Shown: piece by piece, positions 59,270 to 64,000 of the stretch
Layout of the letters: every line of letters begins with the position of its first letter
Position numbering within the stretch: the first letter of the stretch is position 1
Origin: Eriocheir sinensis
Lineage: Eukaryota; Arthropoda; Malacostraca; Decapoda; Varunidae
Direction: 5' to 3'
Assembly: GCF_024679095.1 (NCBI RefSeq)
Contig: NC_066518.1
Coordinates: 10,876,238-10,940,237 of the forward strand
DNA length: 64,000 bases
Notes under the pieces: generated by a model
The model's input: only the letters and a program-made list of their open reading frames with translations
What the model was told of the DNA's origin: nothing
The model's database searches: none
Position numbers and translations under genes: made by a program

Positions 59270-59420
59270 TCAAGTATACGTTTTCATAGGCTAATTAGCT
59301 CGCCCAGGTAGGAGCTGTTACCTGGGCTTAATAACCCCGGTGCTGTGCTGGATGGGCGCCGTGACGTGGCCGGTGAAGGAGATGCATGAGAAAATTAAGG
59401 TTCCTCTCCCACTTGTGAAT
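59270..59420. promoter_or_regulatory. Inverted repeat GCCCAGGTA/TACCTGGGC with homeodomain cores
   Basis: Perfect 9-bp arms at 59302-59310 and 59319-59327 around an 8-base loop. CTAATTAG lies 5 bp before the left arm and TTAATAA directly after the right arm. GTGACGTGG and CAGGTG-type motifs lie further right (59361, 59457). Arms of the CAGGTA type are bound by ZEB/Snail zinc fingers; alternatively this is a stem-loop. Confidence 0.35.
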
Positions 59421-59865
59421 AACGTTTTGTGGTAATGAGGCGCCCGTCTACTTGCCAGGTGTGGTAGATATATTTTTATATGTCGGAGAGTAATTGGGTA
59501 GTTCTTTATTTCAACAGCTGCCTCGTTTGTTACTGTGTGTGTGAGGGCTTGTGTTCTTATGTAGGTAGCACGAGACAGTGGTGATGAAAAAGGATGTTTA
59601 TGTTGTGCTTACAAGGGGTGTACACAATGTAGGTTACCACTGTTGTTGTTGATATTATATTGTTGCTGGATTTGAAAATTCTGCCTCTCGTCAGATCTGA
59701 AGTTCACCCGGGTAGAAAAGAATTGGTAACTGTTGATTTTTGCCCTCGAGGAACCTTTGTGGAGGATTTCTTGAAAGATTATGAAGTCTTCTGGTGCTGG
59801 TATGGTTCGGGGTGGTAGCTATTTCGTTTTGTTTATTTCTTTATGGGAATGGAAGTAATTCAAGG
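59421..59865. other. Unique sequence, nothing recognised
   Basis: Mixed sequence without microsatellites. Confidence 0.4.
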
Positions 59866-59990
59866 AAAAGTAAGAGAGGGAACAAAAAAGCCCTCAATCG
59901 CTGCTTCTGCAAATGGTGTACAGCAAAAGAACTCCAAAACAGAAGGTCAGAATAATTTGGAGAGGTATTACTTCTTAAAAGGTGGTTCAC
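59866..59990 (-). mobile_element. Family B, copy 8
   Basis: AAAAAAGCCCTCAATCGCTG, CTTCTGCAAA, CAGAAGGTCAG and TTTGGAGAGGT follow the order of the reverse family B copy at 21.03-21.17 kb, more diverged. Confidence 0.5.
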
Positions 59991-60161
59991 GTCGTTGGCA
60001 GTAATGGATGAATGAAGATGCTGGTTATTGAAAAGATTTGTCTCCAGTTCATTAGTAGGGTCCTTCCCCATATGGTAACCCTTCAATGAATACGGCAGCA
60101 ACAGGTTACTACTTACAACACCCCTCAACCTTATCCCCTAACACTACCCCCCCCCCCCCAA

Positions 60162-60183
60162 CACACACACACACACACACACA
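60162..60183. repeat. (AC)n microsatellite
   Basis: Short pure run after a poly-C. Confidence 0.95.
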
Positions 60184-60480
60184 GTCAAGCACACCCTCGC
60201 CCTCACCCCGGGGAGGCTCGAGCTCAGTGACTCCTGATGGCCATAATTTTGCCCAGACGCCCCTTATTACCAAAGCACACCGCGGGCAGCAGGTGGGCAG
60301 CGGGCGCCTTCTGCAGGGCCGAATTCTCCCCACACTCCCCCTGCATCCTCGCCCTTGCCTCCTCCTCCCCCACAGCCGGGCGCAGAGAAGGCTATCCCAC
60401 GTTTTCCCCGGGCTGGACACTGTTTATTCACTGGACGCCTCATATCGACCGGGAGCTTAAGTAGTTGTAAATGAGGCTCT
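60184..60480. other. GC-rich island with acceptor-like site
   Basis: CCTCCTCCTCCCCCACAG ends at about 60374, a good acceptor context. Both following frames are open about 28 codons to stops near 60460. CpG-rich. A terminal exon is conceivable but unproven. Confidence 0.2.
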
Positions 60481-60595
60481 TGGCGTGACCTCCACTTCTG
60501 GTTGGGTTTGGGTGGGGGGTTGCGGGTGAGGAGCTGATGTCGTGTGGTGGTATTCGGTCAGCTGCAAAAAGTCGTATCTCTTCACTTAATATCTG

Positions 60596-60980
60596 TTTTT
60601 AGCTCTTGAAAGTTGCTCCTGTATATGGATTGTTATTTGTTTGTGGTTGTTTTCGAGTATTGAAGGGCGCGATTTTGTTTTAACCTGTTTTATTTTTTGT
60701 TTATTTTTAGCAGCATTTGTCTTCCATTCCGGCTTCCTCGTTGCTCCTGTTTGCGTATACTTAATTGTTTGTGGTTGTTTTGTAGCATTGAAAGTTTTAT
60801 TTTAACCTATTTTACTTTTTTTGTTTCTTTTTAGTTACATTTGTTTTCTATTAGCTCTGCAAGTTCCTCCTAGTTTCCGCGTACTTGTTTGTTTCTGGTT
60901 ATTTTACAGTACTGAAGGAGATTTTGTCAACCTAGTTTACTTTTTGTTTATTTTATAACTATTTGTGTTCCATTTCGGCG
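60596..60980. repeat. Minisatellite, unit about 125 bp, three copies
   Basis: TTGTTTGTGGTTGTTTT and similar near 60638, 60766 and 60888. Each is followed by a GTATTGAA/GCATTGAA/GTACTGAA block, TTAACCT(G/A)TTTTA-like sequence and CATTTGT. Confidence 0.85.
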
Positions 60981-61384
60981 ACCTCCTAAGCCTCGACCAG
61001 CACCGAAAAAGGTTCTCCGGCGAATCAAATTTATCTCGTGCAGGCAGTCGGTTCCAGTCTGTTGGCGTAGATGAGTGCAAGGCCAATTTACACTCGTGGT
61101 GAATTTGAATGTATAAAGAAGTCCAAGGCCAAAAACGTTACCATAAAAGGGTGATTCGCCCCCGGCTGCAAAAAATGCGAACTACTTCTTGTTTTCATGG
61201 TTTGCCCAAAAGACCCTTACCCTATCCTACCAAGAAAAAATAAATTTGTGAAAAATTATGTTGGGTGCTGGTTCTTCTGCTATTGGTGATGATGATGAAG
61301 GTTATGTAAATAGAAGCATTATTATTCATCCAGGTTTGATTAGCATCTGTTGCATGGGCTCCCAAGACGGGTTGCTACACTTGC
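60981..61384. other. Unique sequence, nothing recognised
   Basis: Mixed sequence with a GATGATGATGAAG patch at about 61288. Confidence 0.4.
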
Positions 61385-61665
61385 TATCCGTTCCCTGGAG
61401 CTCCGGGGGATAAAACTTTCTGTACCGGGGCGGATCTGGAAGGGGTCATATTCTTAAACATTGCGGCGCCCAAGCTCACATAATGACTAAGCTTTCGTAG
61501 GTGTTTGGGCATTTCCAGGGGTAGTTTTATGGCCTTGGCAGTATTTCCTCCCTTCTTCTGTACCATGAACCTAAAATACCACTCATTAGAACCCGACTGA
61601 TCTCCTTTTTGGCCTTTGGAAATAGTTGATGTGAGGAGTGGAAGCGTCTGACAATACCGATCTAG
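61385..61665 (+). mobile_element. Dispersed repeat family A, longest copy
   Basis: About 280 bp shared with the reverse copy at 39.83-40.05 kb and in part with 38.44-38.53 kb. Landmarks are GGGCATTTCCAGGGGTAGTT, TACCATGAACCTAAAATACC, ACTCATTAGAACCCGACTGA and GGCCTTTGGAAATAGTTG. No coding capacity and no clear terminal repeats in the part visible. Confidence 0.8.
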
Positions 61666-62096
61666 ACCCCTTCGTGTTCCCTACAAGCTCCGCCTCCTGC
61701 ACCCACCCACTCCCAGGCACCAGATGGCAGGTAATAGCTCTATCGGCCACTAGGAACACCACCCATCATCGTCGTCAACAGGTGGGGGTGGATAGGCCTA
61801 AGGGACTGATGGTGCTGGTTTCGTTGATCGGTGTTAATTCAAGGGTGGCGGAGCGAAGACATCTGGTAGCACTTTTTGAGGTTGTGGCGGGGGTGAAGGG
61901 TGACGGGGAGGGGCGTGGTGGGGTGTGAAGTGGTGGCTCGGACGGTGATATTGATGTGGTGGTGAAGATAACAGAGGAGGGTGACGTGTGGGAGCTGATG
62001 GTGGGGATTGGGGACGATGTGGATGGTATATGGTGGTGATAAGGTGGGAATGATGGGGAGGAGTGCTCGAGGCGGCCGGGAAAAGACGGTGTGAGG
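61666..62096. other. Unique then G/GT-rich sequence
   Basis: GGTGG/GATGGTG-rich from about 61780. No gene recognised. Confidence 0.4.
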
Positions 62097-62745
62097 TGTG
62101 ATGGAGGGTGAGAAGAGCGGCTAAACTGTGATGGTGGCGATGAAGGAGCGAGCGAGACTAGAAGGGGTAAGAAAGGGTTATGAATGTGCCTTAAGTTGTG
62201 AAAGGGCTGACAAGGTGTGAGGATGACCCAGTTAGAACGAAAGGTGGGTTGTAGGTGTCAAGCAGGAGAGGGTGGCTAAACTTTTGAAAATGGCGATGAT
62301 GGAGAAAAAGAGACTAGAAAGGGTAGGTATAGGTAATGAACGTGCTCTAAGCTATGGAAGGGGTGGAAAGAGGTGAGGATGACCCTGTTAGAACGAAAGG
62401 TGGGTTGTAGGTGTCAAGCAGGAGAGGGTGACTTAACTTTTGAAAATGGCGATGATGGAGAAAAAGAAACTAGAAAGGGTAAGTAACTAAGTATAGGTAA
62501 TGAACGTGCCCTAAGTTATGGAAGGGGTGGAAAGAGGTGAAGATGACCTAGTTAGAACAAAAGATGGGTTGTGGGTGTCAAGCAGCAGAGGGTGGCTATG
62601 CTGCGATAAAGATGGCGATGAGGAAGAGAAAGCGAGAGAAGAAAAGTTAAGTATAGGTAATGAATGTACCCTATGTTTTGGTAAGGGTGGAAATGGGTGA
62701 GAATGACCCAGTTAGAACGAAAGGTAGGTTTGTAGGGGTGAAGAA
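62097..62745. repeat. Minisatellite, unit about 160 bp, four copies
   Basis: GACCCAGTTAGAACGAAAGG or a one-to-two base variant starts at 62225, 62381, 62545 and 62705. Flanking ATGGCGATGA, TATAGGTAATGAA and GTGTCAAGCAG blocks recur in phase. Confidence 0.93.
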
Positions 62746-63530
62746 AGAGAGGAAGAAGTTTGTATTAGGAAGACCCAGGAGCAAGAACATCCAAGACTAC
62801 ACAGGAATGATTGAAACGACAAGAATGGGTGAAAAGGAGGAGTAGAAGGGTGAAGGTGGTCTAGGTGGTGGTACTGATGGAGGGTAGGGGGTGAGGGTGC
62901 GGGTGGGCAAAGTGAGGATGAGAGCAGGATGGGAGGAGGCGTTTAGGTGGTAATGCCAAGGTGTGTCGGGTCTCTGCTCGTTCCGGAGTACTTAGCAGAT
63001 GAAAAGGACAGGCGTGTTGATTTTAGGGTTAGGGAGGAAACGGCACCAGACGGGTCATTAGACAGGGAGCAGAGGTGAGGCCAGGTGAAGGCGGAGGTAG
63101 GCGGCCGCGGTGCGTTTGGTGGTGATGGTGGTGGTTGTGGTTTTGGTGGTGGGTTATTTTCCTGGGGGGTCACGCAGTGGTCACTCAACACTGGAGCAAA
63201 TTGTAATCGTAAAGTTAAATTGGTTGGATGTTATTGATAGTAACTGTACGCGGGTGTGTAAGAAGGGGGTGGAGGGGTGGGGGGTTGTGGCAGGTGTGAA
63301 TATACGAGAATAATATTGTTGTATTTTTTTAAATTTTTTTATAGGTCATTTACTTGCCCAAAACACCATATTTGATACCGTTTTATCAAATTCTCTTTCG
63401 CGATGTTTTTATTACACTGAAGTTCGAATGCAAGTAAAAAGTCCTGCATGAACATAGTGACATTATCCTATTTGACTTTTACACTAACTTTCCAGTGCAA
63501 ATAACAAACCCCGCCTCGTGGTACTGTTAT
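62746..63530. other. G-rich then AT-rich unique sequence
   Basis: GGTGG-rich at 63110-63165 and AT-rich at 63300-63480. No gene recognised. Confidence 0.4.
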
Positions 63531-63768
63531 ACTCGGCTCTTGGTGTCCTCCCTCGGGCAGCGGCGGCGGCGGTGACTGATGGCCTCTCTCAAACACTCCA
63601 GGGAGCACTTTTCTCACGGAGCTGCCATCTCCTGCACTCATTCTGACGAGTAACACGCCTTTCCCTCCATCACCGCCCCTCCCCGCCCTCCTTCCCCTTC
63701 TTGATCCCTTCCCTCTTCTCTCTTTCCCTCCCTGTTCCTCCCCCCTCCCTTCCCTCCGCCACTCCACG

Positions 63769-63786
63769 ATGTCAAGCAGCAGACAG
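63769..63786 (+). CDS. Possible start-codon exon end (6 codons)
   Basis: ATG at 63769 is followed by S-S-S-R-Q and then a consensus donor CAG|GTGAGC (63786/63787). Upstream lies a pyrimidine-rich stretch (63655-63765) and a CpG-bearing segment (63540-63650) that could be 5' UTR. A second donor-like CAG|GTAACA follows at 63800. Short first coding exons are common, but such a combination also arises by chance. Confidence 0.2.
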
Positions 63787-64000
63787 GTGAGCACGCGCCA
63801 GGTAACAGCTGTGGCCTGGCGGGATACCTGCTCCTCCCATTTCCCTTCCGCGCATCCCTACTCACTCCTCCCACGCACCTCCTCTTCTTTTTCCTTCTCC
63901 GTCACCACACACTTCATCCAGTTCTCTTGTCTTGGTTTTTCTCTCTCATCCCAACTCCTTCCTCCCTTGCAGCACCTCTTTTTTTCCTCTCCTGATACTT

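Noticed and set aside
59841..60128. 95-codon minus frame as a gene
   Set aside because: It overlaps dispersed repeat family B and has no motif or splice support.

Overview
This is eukaryotic genomic DNA dominated by simple repeats and transposon fossils. It is most likely from an arthropod, and probably a decapod crustacean. Three things point there: long very pure (CT)n/(GA)n and (GT)n/(AC)n tracts every 1-2 kb, interstitial arrays of the arthropod telomere pentamer TTAGG (seen as CCTAA on the + strand), and CR1-like LINE fragments together with a tRNA-derived SINE. The species assignment is inference. No complete protein-coding gene is visible. Most long open frames here are Ser-Leu, His-Thr, Val-Cys or Arg-Glu dipeptide readings of microsatellites, or polypyrimidine readings, and are not genes.

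Layout. 1-3.5 kb: AT-rich DNA holding a 1,091-bp DNA transposon with perfect 25-bp terminal inverted repeats and TA target duplications. A GC-richer segment follows that looks like a first exon (ends at 3522, donor AAAG|GTAAGG), then three direct AGGTCA half-sites. 3.6-4.35 kb: a degenerate minisatellite. 5-16 kb: microsatellites and pyrimidine tracts, a homeodomain-type palindrome at 10.1 kb, and a possible signal-peptide exon at 10.7 kb. 16.1-17.3 kb: a CR1-like LINE between two (GA)n tracts. 18-23.7 kb: short unique islands, a tandem duplication and two dispersed-repeat copies. 24.0-24.9 and 27.8-28.0 kb: telomere-like arrays. 25.4-25.8 kb: a third LINE fragment. 26-31 kb: kilobase pyrimidine-rich then purine-rich blocks. 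32-44 kb: more microsatellites, a tRNA-like element, several minisatellites and dispersed-repeat copies, and the largest (CT)n tract (310 bp). 44.4-45.9 kb: a second CR1-like LINE. 50.1-53.4 kb: a microsatellite-free domain with one SINE and two candidate exons. 53-64 kb: further microsatellites, minisatellites, an inverted repeat with E-box-like arms, and a possible start-codon exon near the right edge.

How it fits together. All exon candidates that look credible (3.2-3.5, 10.7, 28.4, 52.1, 53.0 and 63.8 kb) are on the + strand. The window could therefore be long introns of one or more + strand genes, but no domain was recognised and no joined reading frame is proven. What can be supported firmly is a repeat landscape. 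LINEs abut microsatellites at both ends, telomeric pentamers are organised in variant blocks, and two dispersed repeat families (here called A and B) recur three and eight times. No novel multi-gene system was found.
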